Shown here: positions 28,533 to 38,480 of the stretch, in pieces
Numbering within the stretch: the first letter of the stretch is position 1
Layout of the letters: every line of letters begins with the position of its first letter
Source of the DNA: Bradyrhizobium arachidis
GTDB taxonomy: Bacteria > Pseudomonadota > Alphaproteobacteria > Rhizobiales > Xanthobacteraceae
Assembly (NCBI RefSeq): GCF_024758505.1
Contig: NZ_CP077970.1
Coordinates: forward strand, 2,356,001-2,420,000
Length of the DNA stretch: 64,000 nt
Direction: 5' to 3'
Program-made: the position numbers and the translations under genes
Notes under the pieces: model-generated
Told to the model about the DNA's origin: nothing
Databases searched by the model: none
What the model saw: only the letters and a program-made list of their open reading frames with translations

Positions 28533-30043
28533 CAGGTGAACTTCCGCCAGCTTCGTCCGTCGCGCCGCAAAAGGTCGTCGGCGCAGGCCGGACCGTCGCT
28601 GCCGGCAGCATAGGTCTCAATGCCGTTGGAGCCGGCGTTCTTCCAGGCGTTGAGGAACGGCTGTACGGCCTGCCAGCCGGCCTCCACGCCGTCGGCACGC
28701 TGGAACAAGATGTTGTCGCCGATCATGCAATCGTAGATCAGTGTCTCATAGCCGGTGCTCGGATCGGCTTTGAAGTAGTCGCCATAGCGGAACTTCATCT
28801 CGACGCCGTCGATCGTGACACTCGGCCCCGGAATCTTGGCGTTGAACTGCAGCTCGATGGTCTCGGTCGGCGCGATGCCGATGGTGAGGAAGTTTTGCGA
28901 TAGGCGATCGACCGCGGTGCCGCTGAACATCGACAGCGGCGCTTGCTTGAACTTGATCGCGACTTCGGTGCGCTTGTGCGCCAACGCCTTGCCAGTGCGC
29001 AGGTAGAAGGGCACACCGGCCCAGCGCCAATTGTCGATCATCAGTTTTAGCGCGACATAAGTTTCGGTGGTGCTGCCAGGCCTGACGTCCGGGACCTTGC
29101 GATAGTCCGGGACATCGGCGTTGCCGATGCGCCCGGCGAGATATTGCGCGCGAACCGAACTCTTCAGTGCTTCGGCTTCGCTCGGCTGCTGGATCGCGGA
29201 GAGCACCTCGGCCTTTTCGGAGCGCACGGAGTGGGCGTCAAAGCGGGTCGGCGGCTCCATCGCAACCAGGGACATCAATTGGAACAGATGGTTCGGCACC
29301 ATGTCACGCAGCGCGCCGGTCGCATCATAGAAGCCGCCGCGATGGCCGACGCCGAGCCGCTCCTCCACGGTGATCTGGATGTGATCGATGTGGTTGCGAT
29401 TCCAGATCGGCTCGAACATGCCGTTGGCAAAGCGCAGCACCAGGATGTTCTGCACCGTCTCTTTCCCGAGATAGTGATCGATCCGGTAGATCTGGTGCTC
29501 GTCCATGATCTTCAGCAGCTCGGCATTGAGCGCCTTGGCGGAAGCCAGATCGGTGCCGAAAGGTTTTTCGATCACGAGCCGGCGCCAGGCGCCGTTGTCC
29601 TCCTTCATAAGGCCGACGCGGCCGAGTTCGCGCGCGGTCGGCGCGAAGGCGGCCGGCGGTGTCGCCAGATAGAACAGGCGGTTGCCGCCGGTGCCGCGCG
29701 AGCATTCGAGCGCGTCGAGATGTTTTTTCAGAGTTTCGAAGGAGGACGGATCCTTCGAATCCGCCTCGACGAAGGTCACGCATTGCAGGAGCTGGTGCGC
29801 CACGACATCGTCGACGGGGCGGGTGGCGAACTCGCGCAGCCCCTTCAGCAGGCTGTCGCGCAGCTCGTCATTCGACATTGCCCTGCGGGCAGCACCGACG
29901 ACGCAGAATTTTTCCGGCAGCAGGTTCTCGGCCGCGAGGTTGTAGAGCGACGGGAGCACGAGGCGATGGGTGAGGTCGCCGCTGACGCCGAAGATGACGA
30001 AGGCGCAGTTTTCAGGTTTTCGTTGCGGTTGCGGGTCTTTCAC
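28532..30043 (-). CDS. zwf: Glucose-6-phosphate 1-dehydrogenase
   Basis: A 503-residue dehydrogenase from the GTG at 30043. It has the dinucleotide-binding [33 protein letters not shown], the active-site [15 protein letters not shown], and C-terminal [20 protein letters not shown]. It oxidises glucose-6-phosphate to the lactone. An open frame continues upstream to a TTG at 30115, but that extension is encoded by an interspersed repeat also found at 44793-44886, so it is unlikely to be genuine coding sequence. The GTG start gives normal family length. Confidence 0.94.
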   Translation of the reverse strand: MKDPQPQRKPENCAFVIFGVSGDLTHRLVLPSLYNLAAENLLPEKFCVVGAARRAMSNDELRDSLLKGLREFATRPVDDVVAHQLLQCVTFVEADSKDPSSFETLKKHLDALECSRGTGGNRLFYLATPPAAFAPTARELGRVGLMKEDNGAWRRLVIEKPFGTDLASAKALNAELLKIMDEHQIYRIDHYLGKETVQNILVLRFANGMFEPIWNRNHIDHIQITVEERLGVGHRGGFYDATGALRDMVPNHLFQLMSLVAMEPPTRFDAHSVRSEKAEVLSAIQQPSEAEALKSSVRAQYLAGRIGNADVPDYRKVPDVRPGSTTETYVALKLMIDNWRWAGVPFYLRTGKALAHKRTEVAIKFKQAPLSMFSGTAVDRLSQNFLTIGIAPTETIELQFNAKIPGPSVTIDGVEMKFRYGDYFKADPSTGYETLIYDCMIGDNILFQRADGVEAGWQAVQPFLNAWKNAGSNGIETYAAGSDGPACADDLLRRDGRSWRKFT

Positions 30044-30064
30044 GAACGACTGGCCTTCATTTCG

Positions 30065-30119
30065 AAGCGTTTTCAAGCGAAGTGGGTACCGGTTCGCGTC
30101 AAGAAAACGCGTCAAACAA
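30065..30119. repeat. Interspersed repeat, family G, partial copy (gnd-zwf spacer)
   Basis: The segment AAGCGTTTTCAAGCGAAGTG.. ending AAGAAAACGCGTCAAACAAG matches 44793-44850 base for base apart from a few changes, in the same orientation. The terminal hairpin of the 44793 copy is missing here. The element fills nearly all of the gnd-zwf gap and creates an in-frame but misleading upstream start for zwf. Confidence 0.85.
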
Positions 30120-30123
30120 GATT

Positions 30124-31110
30124 TCAGGGCTTCTTCGGCTCTTTGTGGCCGCCAAAACCCGCGCGCATCGCAGAGAGAATCTTTTCGGCAAACGTGTGTT
30201 CCTTGCGCGAACGGAAGCGGGCGAACAGCGCCGCGGTCAAAACCTCCGCCGGCACCGCCTCGTCGATCGCCGCATTCACGGTCCAGCGTCCCTCGCCGGA
30301 ATCCTCGACGAAGCCGGAATATTCAGACAGCGCCGGACTGTCGGCGAGCGCGGTCGAGGTCAGGTCGAGCAGCCAGGACGGGATCACGCTGCCGCGACGC
30401 CAGACTTCGGCGATGTCGGCGAGATCGAAATCGAAACGATGATCCGGCGGCAGCGCCTCGAGATTGGCGCTCTTCAGGATGTCAAAGCCCTCGGCATAGG
30501 CTTGCATCAGGCCATATTCGATACCGTTGTGGATCATCTTGACGAAATGCCCGGCGCCGACGGGACCGGCATGGATGTAGCCCTGCTCGATGCGGGGATC
30601 GCGGCCCTCGCGGCCCGGCGTGCGCGGAATGTCGCCAATCCCCGGCGCAAGCGTCTTGAAGATCGGGTCGAGCCGGTCGACGACGGCCTTGTCGCCGCCG
30701 ATCATCATACAGTAGCCGCGCTCCAGCCCCCAGACGCCACCGGACGTGCCGACGTCGAGATAGGAGATGCCGCGCTCCTTCAGCGCCTTGCCGCGGCGCA
30801 CGTCGTCCTGCCAGAACGCGTTGCCGCCATCGATGATGACGTCGCCGGGCTCCATGAGCTTTGCAAGCGTGTCGATCGTCGTCTCGGTGATGTGGCCGGC
30901 CGGCAGCATCACCCAGGCGGTGCGCGGCTTTTCCAGGTTTGCGACGAACTCTTCCAGCGTGGTGGCGCCGACAGCGCCGTCCGCCGCGAGACCGGCGACG
31001 GCCTTGGCGTCCTTGTCATAGACCACGGCCGAATGGCCGCTCCGCATCAGCCGGCGGACGATATTGCCGCCCATCCGGCCGAGGCCGATCATCCCGAGTT
31101 GCATCTGCAA
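30124..31110 (-). CDS. gnd: 6-phosphogluconate dehydrogenase, short NAD-type form
   Basis: A 328-residue protein with the Rossmann motif [18 protein letters not shown], substrate motif [15 protein letters not shown] and [20 protein letters not shown] with catalytic Lys and Asn. It is about 140 residues shorter than the classic E. coli enzyme, matching the short GndA/YqeC class. After the second strand it has VVYDKDAK; an Asp here, not Asn-Arg-Thr, fits a preference for NAD+ over NADP+. It decarboxylates 6-phosphogluconate to ribulose-5-phosphate. It starts 8 bp after the tal-pgi stop. Confidence 0.94.
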   Translation of the reverse strand: MQMQLGMIGLGRMGGNIVRRLMRSGHSAVVYDKDAKAVAGLAADGAVGATTLEEFVANLEKPRTAWVMLPAGHITETTIDTLAKLMEPGDVIIDGGNAFWQDDVRRGKALKERGISYLDVGTSGGVWGLERGYCMMIGGDKAVVDRLDPIFKTLAPGIGDIPRTPGREGRDPRIEQGYIHAGPVGAGHFVKMIHNGIEYGLMQAYAEGFDILKSANLEALPPDHRFDFDLADIAEVWRRGSVIPSWLLDLTSTALADSPALSEYSGFVEDSGEGRWTVNAAIDEAVPAEVLTAALFARFRSRKEHTFAEKILSAMRAGFGGHKEPKKP

Positions 31111-31118
31111 TATCCTCG

Positions 31119-33968
31119 TCAGTTCAACGCTTCGGAGATCGCCGCGTTCAGCGCCGCGAGGCCCTTCTTCAGTCCGCCCTTCAGGTGGACGCGGAGCGCC
31201 CTTCGTCCGCGCTCGGTGAGTACGTCAAAATCGCCGCGCGCCTGCGCCGCCTTGATGACGCCGAAGCTGGCCTTTTGGCCCGGCACCGGCAGATCCTTGG
31301 CGTCGTCGGCCGTGATCTGGAGGAACACGCCGCTGTCCGGGCCGCCCTTGTAGGCCTGGCCGGTCGAATGCAGGAAACGCGGCCCGAATTCGGCGGCGGT
31401 CGCCACATGGCGCTTTTCGAGCACCGCGACCCTCATCTTCTGGAGCGCGCCGATGGTGGCCTTGTCGCGCTCGATATAGCCGAGCAGGGCGACATAGTCG
31501 CCGGCCTGCGAGCGTGACAGATGCGCCTTGATCCAGGAGCCGAGATCGCCGTTTGCACCGGCGGCGCGCAACGCAGCCGCGTTGCTCTCGTCAGTGTAGA
31601 GATCGGCTTCGGCCGTGCTGACGACGGGCTGTTCCGGCGGCAGCGCGCCGGTCTTCTCGAAGGCGGCGGTGAGCTCGCGGGTCTTGATCTTGGCGGCCTC
31701 CACGTCCGGCTGGTCGAACGGATTGATGCCGAGGACCGCGCCTGCAACCGCGGTTGCCATCTCGAAGCGGAAGAACTCCTGGCCGAGATGCTCGATCGAC
31801 TTCATGAGGATGCGCACCACGGGATGGCCGGCCTTCTCGAGCGCGGACAGCATCCCGTCATGGACGGCATCAGCTTCACCCTCGGTACGGATGTCGATGA
31901 AGAAACGGTCGTTGCCATAAACGCTATGGTCGTTCAGCGGCTCACCCTCGATCGGGATCAGCCCCTTGCCTTCCTTGCCGGTCGATTCGGCGATGAGCTG
32001 CTCGGCCCAAGCGCCGAAATCGGCGATCTTCTTCGATGAGAAGATCGTCACCTTGTCGCGCCCTTCGAGGCCGGCGAGGCCCATGGCGAGGCCGAGCTGG
32101 ACGCCGGGATTTTCATGCGGCGGCACATCCGGCCCGCAGGAACGGATCATTGTGAGCGCGTGGCCGATGAAGCTGCCGACGTCGATCCCGGCGGTCGCGG
32201 CCGGCACGAGGCCGAAAGGCGACAGCACCGAATAGCGCCCGCCGATCGAGGGCTCACCGTGGAAGATGCGCGCATAGTTGAGCTTCTTGGCGGCCTTCTC
32301 CAGCGAGGAGCCCGGATCGGTGACCGCAATGAAGCGGTGGCCGGTCCGCACGGACGGACCGACCGCCTTGGCGACGCGGTCGTAGAAATAGTCCTTCATC
32401 GCGTTCGGCTCGGTCGTGCCGCCGGACTTGCTGGAGACGATGAAGACGGTGTTGGCGATGTCGATCTGCTGCTCCATCGCCCGGACCTGCGCGGGGTCGG
32501 TGGAGTCGAGGACGTGCAGTTTGGGGAAGCCCGCCTTCCTGGCATAGGTCTCGCTAAGCACTTCCGGTCCGAGGCTCGAGCCGCCCATGCCGAGCACGAC
32601 GGCGTCGGAGAAATTCTGGCCCTTCACCTTGTTCGCATAGTCCGCGTAGTCGGCGACGTCGGCCTGCGCTGCGCTGTCGAGCCAGCCGAGCCACTTGTCC
32701 TCATCAGTCCCGGTCCAGACCGATTTGTCGCGCTGCCAGAGCCGGCGGATCCTGGCGGATGCACGCCACTCTTCGGTCGCCTTGGTTACGGCCTTGCCGA
32801 GGCCGTCACCGAGCCCCAGCTGCTGGCGGTTGACGGCGTTGCCAAGCACGGTCGCACGCTTGGAGGCGACCGCGCCGTAGAGCTTGTCGGCGGCATCGGC
32901 AAACTGCTTCACGCCGTCCTTGACGAGCTCCTCGGTGATCGCGTCGAGCGAGATGCCGGATCGCGCCAGCTCCTCGAGCACGGCCTTGGCTTCCTCGACA
33001 TTCTCCTCCAGGCTGTCGCGCAGCTTGCCGTGGTCGCGGAATGCATCCAGCGTCGCCGGCGGCACCGTGTTGATGGTGTTGGGGCCGATCAATTCCTCGA
33101 CATAGAGGACGTCGCTGTAGTCCTTGTTCTTGGTGCCGGTTGACGCCCACAGCAGCCGCTGCGGCTTGGCGCCCTTGGCGGCGAGTTTTTCCCAGCGGGG
33201 ACCCGCGTACAGGCGCTTGTAGTCCTGATAGGCGAGTTTTGCATTGGCGATCGCGACCTTGCCCTTGAGCGCGGCCAGCCGCTCCTTCTCGCTCGGGTCG
33301 TTGGCGCGGGCGATCTTCTCGTCGAGCTGCTTGTCGACCATGGTGTCGATCCGGCTGACGAAGAAGCTCGCAACGCTCGCCACATGCGAGGGGTCGCCGC
33401 CGCCTGCGACGTATTTTTCGAGTCCCGCCAGATACGCCTCGGCCACCTCTCGATAGACCTGCTGCGCGAACAGCAGGGTGATATTGACGCTGATGCCTTC
33501 GCCGATCAGTTGCTCGATCGCCGGTAGGCCTTCCGGCGTGGCCGGGACCTTGATCATCAGGTTCTTGCGATCGACATCCTTCCAGAGGTGCCGGGCCTCG
33601 GCGACCGTGCCTTTGGTGTCGTTGGCGAGATAGGGCGAGACCTCCAGGCTGACGAAGCCATCCTGGCCCTTGAGGCGATTGTAGACCGGGTGCAGCACGT
33701 CGGCGGCGTTCTGGATGTCCTCGACGGCCAGCTTTTCGAACAGTTCGGCCACCGTCCGGTCGCCGCGCTTCAGCGCCTTGCCGACCGGTGCGTCATACTC
33801 GTCGGAGCTGCCGATCGCCTTTTCGAAGATGGCGGGATTGGAGGTGACGCCCTTGACGCCGTCGGTCTCGATCAACTGCTTCAGGTCGCCCTTGGCGATG
33901 AAACCGCGGGCCAAAAAGTCCAGCCAGACGGCCTGTCCGTGCTTTTCCAGTTCTTTGACGGGATTCAT
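31119..33968 (-). CDS. tal-pgi: Bifunctional transaldolase / glucose-6-phosphate isomerase fusion
   Basis: A 949-residue fusion. The first 370 or so residues are transaldolase ([33 protein letters not shown] with the Schiff-base Lys; [31 protein letters not shown]). The rest is phosphoglucose isomerase ([50 protein letters not shown]), followed by a C-terminal extension. It links pentose phosphate intermediates to fructose-6-phosphate and glucose-6-phosphate, the latter feeding zwf. The ATG at 33968 ([11 protein letters not shown], good AGAGAT ribosome site) is chosen; upstream in-frame codons do not resemble transaldolase. It is the first gene of the operon. Confidence 0.96.
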   Translation of the reverse strand: MNPVKELEKHGQAVWLDFLARGFIAKGDLKQLIETDGVKGVTSNPAIFEKAIGSSDEYDAPVGKALKRGDRTVAELFEKLAVEDIQNAADVLHPVYNRLKGQDGFVSLEVSPYLANDTKGTVAEARHLWKDVDRKNLMIKVPATPEGLPAIEQLIGEGISVNITLLFAQQVYREVAEAYLAGLEKYVAGGGDPSHVASVASFFVSRIDTMVDKQLDEKIARANDPSEKERLAALKGKVAIANAKLAYQDYKRLYAGPRWEKLAAKGAKPQRLLWASTGTKNKDYSDVLYVEELIGPNTINTVPPATLDAFRDHGKLRDSLEENVEEAKAVLEELARSGISLDAITEELVKDGVKQFADAADKLYGAVASKRATVLGNAVNRQQLGLGDGLGKAVTKATEEWRASARIRRLWQRDKSVWTGTDEDKWLGWLDSAAQADVADYADYANKVKGQNFSDAVVLGMGGSSLGPEVLSETYARKAGFPKLHVLDSTDPAQVRAMEQQIDIANTVFIVSSKSGGTTEPNAMKDYFYDRVAKAVGPSVRTGHRFIAVTDPGSSLEKAAKKLNYARIFHGEPSIGGRYSVLSPFGLVPAATAGIDVGSFIGHALTMIRSCGPDVPPHENPGVQLGLAMGLAGLEGRDKVTIFSSKKIADFGAWAEQLIAESTGKEGKGLIPIEGEPLNDHSVYGNDRFFIDIRTEGEADAVHDGMLSALEKAGHPVVRILMKSIEHLGQEFFRFEMATAVAGAVLGINPFDQPDVEAAKIKTRELTAAFEKTGALPPEQPVVSTAEADLYTDESNAAALRAAGANGDLGSWIKAHLSRSQAGDYVALLGYIERDKATIGALQKMRVAVLEKRHVATAAEFGPRFLHSTGQAYKGGPDSGVFLQITADDAKDLPVPGQKASFGVIKAAQARGDFDVLTERGRRALRVHLKGGLKKGLAALNAAISEALN

Positions 33969-34287
33969 GATCTCTGTTTCTCTCCAAGCCGGTACGCGAA
34001 GGGGTTCCAGCGCCGGTCCTGACGCGCTATGCTCTGTTAACATGACCAGGGAAGGGAACCAATCAAGGGTATGAGCGTCATACTCTCGGCATAACTCCGG
34101 TGTGATCATAGTGATCCCGGCTGCCGGCTGTATTGTTGCGTGAAGGTTGTTTGGCCGAACAAATTCCGGCCGGAGCTTGTTGCGTAACGCCAGCTGGGCT
34201 GCTGGACGGAGTTTCGCTCGGCGGGCGCAAAGTGGGCCCGCAGGGGTAGCTTCGGTTCGTCGAACCGCGGCGCTGGGGAGCAGGGGC
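33969..34287. promoter_or_regulatory. Divergent intergenic region, tal-pgi / 34288 gene, with small dyad
   Basis: The 319 bp hold no gene I can support. A perfect dyad GTATGA-GCG-TCATAC lies at 34069-34083, about 100 bp upstream of tal-pgi, and is a candidate operator. GGAAC at 34055-34059 is followed after 16 bp by CGTC, one base off an EcfG-type element, but it is far from the next start at 34288. Confidence 0.3.
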
Positions 34288-34938
34288 ATGGGCGCACATT
34301 CCAATGGATTGGCATTCGCCGTCGCCGGGCGTTCGCGAGCGGGCGCACAGGCTGTCGAACTGGATGCATCCGACGATCTCGAAATCGGCTATTCGGCGTC
34401 CCGCCTGGGGCCGCTGATTGTCGCGGGCTTCGTCATGACCCTGCTCAGCGCAAGCCTTGCTTTCGGATGGTGGAACGGGATCGGCGAACACCAGGCGGAA
34501 GCGGGTGTCGCGGGCGTCATGCTGTTCGGTCTTGCCACCTGTTGTCTGATCTGGATGTTGCCGACGGAGCGCGGGCCGGTCGTGATCGTCAGCCGCTACG
34601 GCCTTCGTGACTTGCGCATCGGGAATGAATTCCTCCTCTGGGATTCGATTGCGGAAGTTTCCGGCCTCGAATGCCGCGGACGCAGGGTCATCGTGCTGAC
34701 GCTGACGCCGGCGCTACAGCGACAGCTTTCGTGCATCAAGGCCAAGTGCGCGGCGCCGCGCACCCATGCCGAGTGTGAGGCGCCGCATTCCCATGTCGTC
34801 ATCAGCCCGCAAGGGCTTGCGACCGATTTCGACACCCTGTTGCAGGCCTGCCGGGCCTTTCACGGCGCGAGCGATCCGCACACCGCATTGCAGCAGAGGC
34901 ACGATCGTGAGCACACGACCGCCTCACAAACGTCATAA
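34288..34938 (+). CDS. Unrecognised membrane protein with PH-like C-terminal region
   Basis: A 216-residue protein from the ATG at 34288, which has a purine-rich site (GGGGAGCAGGGG). Two hydrophobic helices lie near residues 42-62 and 75-95 (PLIVAGFVMTLLSASLAF; AGVAGVMLFGLATCCLIWML). They are followed by a beta-rich region, VIVSRYGLRDLRIGNEFLL then WDSIAEVSGLECRGRRVIVL, that resembles the PH-like domain of STM3941-type proteins. The C-terminal part has several Cys and His (SCIKAKCAAPRTHAECEAPH). I cannot assign a function. It stands alone between two operons. Confidence 0.6.
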   Translation: MGAHSNGLAFAVAGRSRAGAQAVELDASDDLEIGYSASRLGPLIVAGFVMTLLSASLAFGWWNGIGEHQAEAGVAGVMLFGLATCCLIWMLPTERGPVVIVSRYGLRDLRIGNEFLLWDSIAEVSGLECRGRRVIVLTLTPALQRQLSCIKAKCAAPRTHAECEAPHSHVVISPQGLATDFDTLLQACRAFHGASDPHTALQQRHDREHTTASQTS

Positions 34939-35242
34939 GCGCGCTGCCATCCGACCGCTTTGCTGCACTGCCGGAAAATGAAAATCCCCGGTATCGCCCG
35001 GATGTTGCGTTAAGGATACATTAACTAAAAACTCTCCACCTTAAAAAGCGGATTCGCAGACATAGCTATGAAAAGAGGCAGGTGCCTGTTTGTAATTCAA
35101 TTAGTGCCTGCGTTGTGCGTTGCGCAGGCTGCCTCGCCCGGTGTCCAATGTCGCGTATGTGCTCACGCTGATTCGCGAAACATCCGAGGAACACTCCCGT
35201 CAGACGGATCGTTGCCTCGGCGGAGATAAGTGGAGAGGGATC
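34939..35242. promoter_or_regulatory. prkA upstream region (no gene seen)
   Basis: 304 bp without a supportable gene, AT-richer than its surroundings around 35010-35100 (GATACATTAACTAAAAACTC). An open frame in phase with prkA extends back to 35120, but residues before MYNDSLFNAF are not PrkA-like. It holds the GGAAC-N17-CGTT element at 35188-35213. Confidence 0.6.
35188..35213 (+). promoter_or_regulatory. Probable EcfG (general stress sigma) promoter of prkA
   Basis: GGAAC at 35188-35192, 17 bp spacer, CGTT at 35210-35213: an exact match to the consensus GGAAC-N16/17-CGTT recognised by EcfG-type sigma factors in Bradyrhizobium and Methylobacterium. The prkA start is 29 bp after the CGTT, giving a short leader with ribosome site GGAGAGG. 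The orthologous yeaGH of E. coli are RpoS-dependent, which fits stress control. Confidence 0.65.
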
Positions 35243-37186
35243 ATGTACAACGATTCTTTGTTCAACGCTTTCGCTCGGTCGTTCGAGGCCAGAAGTCAGA
35301 GCGACCTGTCGATGGCGGAATATTTGGAATCGTGTCGAAGCGATCCCATGAAATACGCGAATGCAGCCGAACGACTACTAGCTGCGATCGGTGAGCCTCA
35401 GACGATTGACACGGCCAAGGACCCACGCCTTGGCCGTATTTTTTTGAACCGCACGATCCGTACCTATCCGGCCTTCGCAGGCTTCTACGGCATGGAGGAA
35501 ACGATCGAACGCATCGTTGGTTTCTTCCGCCACGCAGCCCAGGGTCTCGAAGAGCGCAAGCAGATCCTCTATCTCCTCGGTCCGGTCGGTGGCGGCAAGT
35601 CGTCGCTCGCCGAGCGGCTCAAGTCTCTGATGGAAGTGCACCCGATCTACGTGCTCAAGGCCGGCGACGAACTCTCGCCCGTGTTCGAGAGCCCGCTCAG
35701 CCTGTTCGATCCCGACCAGCTCGGGCCGATGCTGGAAGAGAAATACGGCATCCCGCGCCGCCGCCTCACCGGCTTGATGAGCCCGTGGTGCTACAAGCGG
35801 CTCGAGGCCTTTGGCGGCGACATCTCGCAATTCCGCGTCGCCAGGATCCAGCCGTCGCGGTTGCGCCAGATCGCGGTCGCCAAGACCGAGCCGGGTGACG
35901 AGAACAACCAGGACATCTCCTCGCTGGTCGGCAAGGTCGATATCCGCAAGCTCGAGACCTATGCGCAGAACGATCCCGACGCCTACAGCTATTCGGGCGG
36001 CCTCAACCGCTCCAACCAGGGCATCCTCGAATTCGTCGAGATGTTCAAGGCGCCGATCAAGATGCTGCATCCGCTGCTGACAGCGACGCAGGAAGGCAAC
36101 TACATCGGCACCGAGAATATCGGCGCGATCCCGTTCAACGGCGTCATCCTCGCGCACTCCAACGAGGCGGAGTGGGCGAGCTTCAAGGCCAACAAGAACA
36201 ACGAGGCGTTCATCGACCGTATCTGCGTGATCAAGGTGCCCTACGTCTTGCGGGTCACTGAGGAGCAGAAGATCTACGAGAAGCTGATCCAGGGTTCCGA
36301 GCTTGCGTCTGCGCCGTGCGCGCCGTCGACACTGGAGACCATGGCGCGGTTCTCGGTGATGTCACGGCTGCGCAAGCACGAGAACTCGACGCTGTTCGGC
36401 AAGATGCGCATCTATGACGGCGAGAGCCTGAAGGAGTCCGATCCCAAGGCGCGCAGCGTGCAGGAATATCGCGATGCCGCCGGCGTCGACGAGGGCATGG
36501 ACGGCGTCTCCACGCGCTTTGCCTTCAAGATCCTGGCCGCGACCTTCAACCACGATCCGCAGGAGGTCGCCGCCGACGCGGTGCACCTGATGTACGCGCT
36601 GGAACAGTCGATCCGCCGCGAGCAGCTCCCTGAGGAAATCGAGAAGCGTTACCTCGAATTCATCAAGGCGGAGCTCGCGCCCCGCTACGCCGAGTTCATC
36701 GGCAACGAGATCCAGAAGGCCTATCTGGAGTCCTATTCGGATTACGGCCAGAACCTGTTCGATCGCTACGTCGACTATGCCGACGCCTGGATCGAGGACC
36801 AGGACTTCAAGGATCCCGACACCGGGCAACTGCTGGATCGCGAGCTTTTGAACCAGGAGCTGACCAAGATCGAGAAGCCGGCCGGCATCGCCAATCCCAA
36901 GGACTTCCGCAACGAGGTGGTCAAATTCTCGTTACGGGCCAGGGCACAGCATGGTGGCAAGAATCCGACCTGGACCTCCTACGAGAAGATTCGCGACGTG
37001 ATCGAAAAGCGGATATTCTCGCAGGTCGAGGACCTGCTTCCGGTGATCTCCTTCGGGTCGAAGAAGGACGGCGAGACCGAAAAGAAGCACGGCGAATTCG
37101 TCGCACGCATGGTGGAGCGCGGCTACACCGAGCGTCAGGTTCGCCGGCTCGTCGAGTGGTACATGCGCGTGAAGCAGGCCGGTTGA
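35243..37186 (+). CDS. prkA: PrkA (YeaG) family serine protein kinase
   Basis: A 647-residue protein, close to E. coli YeaG in length. The N-terminal AAA-like domain carries a P-loop, YLLGPVGGGKSSLAERLK, with ..GNYIGTENIGAIPFNGVILA and HSNEAEW; the C-terminal PrkA domain follows (GGKNPTWTSYEKIRDVIEKR; ILPVI-like DLLPVISFGSKKD). In the family it is an ATP-using serine kinase active under nutrient stress or sporulation. The ATG at 35243 (MYNDSLFNAFARSFE) follows GGAGAGG. It is first in the conserved prkA-yeaH-spoVR cluster. Confidence 0.95.
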   Translation: MYNDSLFNAFARSFEARSQSDLSMAEYLESCRSDPMKYANAAERLLAAIGEPQTIDTAKDPRLGRIFLNRTIRTYPAFAGFYGMEETIERIVGFFRHAAQGLEERKQILYLLGPVGGGKSSLAERLKSLMEVHPIYVLKAGDELSPVFESPLSLFDPDQLGPMLEEKYGIPRRRLTGLMSPWCYKRLEAFGGDISQFRVARIQPSRLRQIAVAKTEPGDENNQDISSLVGKVDIRKLETYAQNDPDAYSYSGGLNRSNQGILEFVEMFKAPIKMLHPLLTATQEGNYIGTENIGAIPFNGVILAHSNEAEWASFKANKNNEAFIDRICVIKVPYVLRVTEEQKIYEKLIQGSELASAPCAPSTLETMARFSVMSRLRKHENSTLFGKMRIYDGESLKESDPKARSVQEYRDAAGVDEGMDGVSTRFAFKILAATFNHDPQEVAADAVHLMYALEQSIRREQLPEEIEKRYLEFIKAELAPRYAEFIGNEIQKAYLESYSDYGQNLFDRYVDYADAWIEDQDFKDPDTGQLLDRELLNQELTKIEKPAGIANPKDFRNEVVKFSLRARAQHGGKNPTWTSYEKIRDVIEKRIFSQVEDLLPVISFGSKKDGETEKKHGEFVARMVERGYTERQVRRLVEWYMRVKQAG

Positions 37187-37199
37187 GACGGATGCGAAA

Positions 37200-38480
37200 G
37201 TGGCCATTCATATTATTGACAGGCGCCTGAATCCAGGCGGCAAGAGTCTTGAGAACCGGCAGCGGTTCTTGCGTCGGGCCAAGTCCCTGGTGCAGGGCGC
37301 CGTCAAGAAGACCTCGCAGGAACGCGACATCAAGGACGTCCTGGAGGGTGGAGAGGTCACTATCCCGCTGGACGGCATGCACGAGCCGCGCTTCCGGAGG
37401 GAGGGCGGCACGCGCGACATGGTGCTGCCCGGCAACAAGAAGTTCGTCGAGGGCGACTATCTCCAGCGTCAGGGCCAGGGCAGCGCCAAGGACTCCGGTC
37501 CCGGCGAAGGCGACAGCGAAGACGCCTTCCGCTTCGTCTTGAGCCGCGACGAGTTCGTCGATCTCTTCCTCGACGATCTCGAGCTGCCCGATCTCGCCAA
37601 GCGCAAGATTGCGCAGACCGAGAGCGAGGGCATCCAGCGCGCCGGCTACACCACGTCGGGCTCGCCCGCCAACATCTCGGTCAGCCGCACGGTGCAGCTC
37701 GCGCTGGCGCGCCGCATCGCGCTGCGACGTCCGCGCAAGAGCGAGATGGAGGAGCTGGAAGCCGAGATCGCCGACTGCACTGATGAGGAGACGCGCGCCG
37801 AGCTCGTCGCCAAGCTCGAGAAGCTCAAGGCAAAATCCAAGCGCATTCCGTTCATCGATCCGATCGACATCCGCTACCGCCGCTTTGAGACGGTGCCCAA
37901 GCCAGTGGCGCAAGCCGTGATGTTCTGCCTGATGGACGTCTCCGGCTCGATGTCCGAGCACATGAAGGATCTGGCAAAACGCTTCTACATGCTGCTCTAC
38001 GTCTTCCTGAAGCGCCGCTACAAGCATGTCGAGATCGTCTTCATCCGCCACACCGATCGCGCCGAGGAGGTGGACGAGCAGACTTTCTTCTACGGGCCCG
38101 CCTCCGGCGGCACGCTGGTTTCGAGCGCGCTGCAGGCGATGAGCGATATCGTGCGCGAGCGCTTCAATCCGGCGGACTGGAACATCTATGCCGCCCAGGC
38201 GTCGGACGGCGACAACTCCTATTCCGACGGCGAGCTCGCCGGCATGCTCCTGACCGAAAAGATCCTGCCGGTCTGCCAGTTCTTCGCCTATCTCGAGGTC
38301 GGTGAATCCGGCGGCAGCGCCTTCGATCTGTCCGACTCCTCGCTCTGGACGCTCTATGAGCGCCTGCGCAACGGCGGCGCGCCGCTCTCGATGCGCAAAG
38401 TCAGCGAGCGCAGCGAGATCTTCCCTGTCTTCCACGACCTGTTCCAGCGCCGCGAAACCCAGGAGAAGGCCGCTCCATGA
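37200..38480 (+). CDS. yeaH: YeaH/YhbH family protein (DUF444)
   Basis: A 426-residue DUF444 protein: HIIDRRLNPGGKSLENRQRF at the start, IPLDGMHEPRF, and a C-terminal von Willebrand A-like domain with a MIDAS-like DVSGSMSEHMKDLAKRFYML and FIRHTDRAEEV, then ASGGTLVSSAL. It nearly always sits between PrkA and SpoVR and is thought to act with them. Start is a GTG 13 bp after the prkA stop; its stop overlaps the spoVR ATG by 4 bp. Confidence 0.94.
   Translation: MAIHIIDRRLNPGGKSLENRQRFLRRAKSLVQGAVKKTSQERDIKDVLEGGEVTIPLDGMHEPRFRREGGTRDMVLPGNKKFVEGDYLQRQGQGSAKDSGPGEGDSEDAFRFVLSRDEFVDLFLDDLELPDLAKRKIAQTESEGIQRAGYTTSGSPANISVSRTVQLALARRIALRRPRKSEMEELEAEIADCTDEETRAELVAKLEKLKAKSKRIPFIDPIDIRYRRFETVPKPVAQAVMFCLMDVSGSMSEHMKDLAKRFYMLLYVFLKRRYKHVEIVFIRHTDRAEEVDEQTFFYGPASGGTLVSSALQAMSDIVRERFNPADWNIYAAQASDGDNSYSDGELAGMLLTEKILPVCQFFAYLEVGESGGSAFDLSDSSLWTLYERLRNGGAPLSMRKVSERSEIFPVFHDLFQRRETQEKAAP

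Noticed and set aside
33969..34304. In-frame N-terminal extension of tal-pgi up to 34304
   Set aside because: The extra 112 residues are unlike transaldolase, and a good ribosome site precedes the ATG at 33968.
35120..35242. In-frame N-terminal extension of prkA from 35120
   Set aside because: It would place the GGAAC-N17-CGTT element inside the coding frame, and the family start is MYNDSLFNAF.
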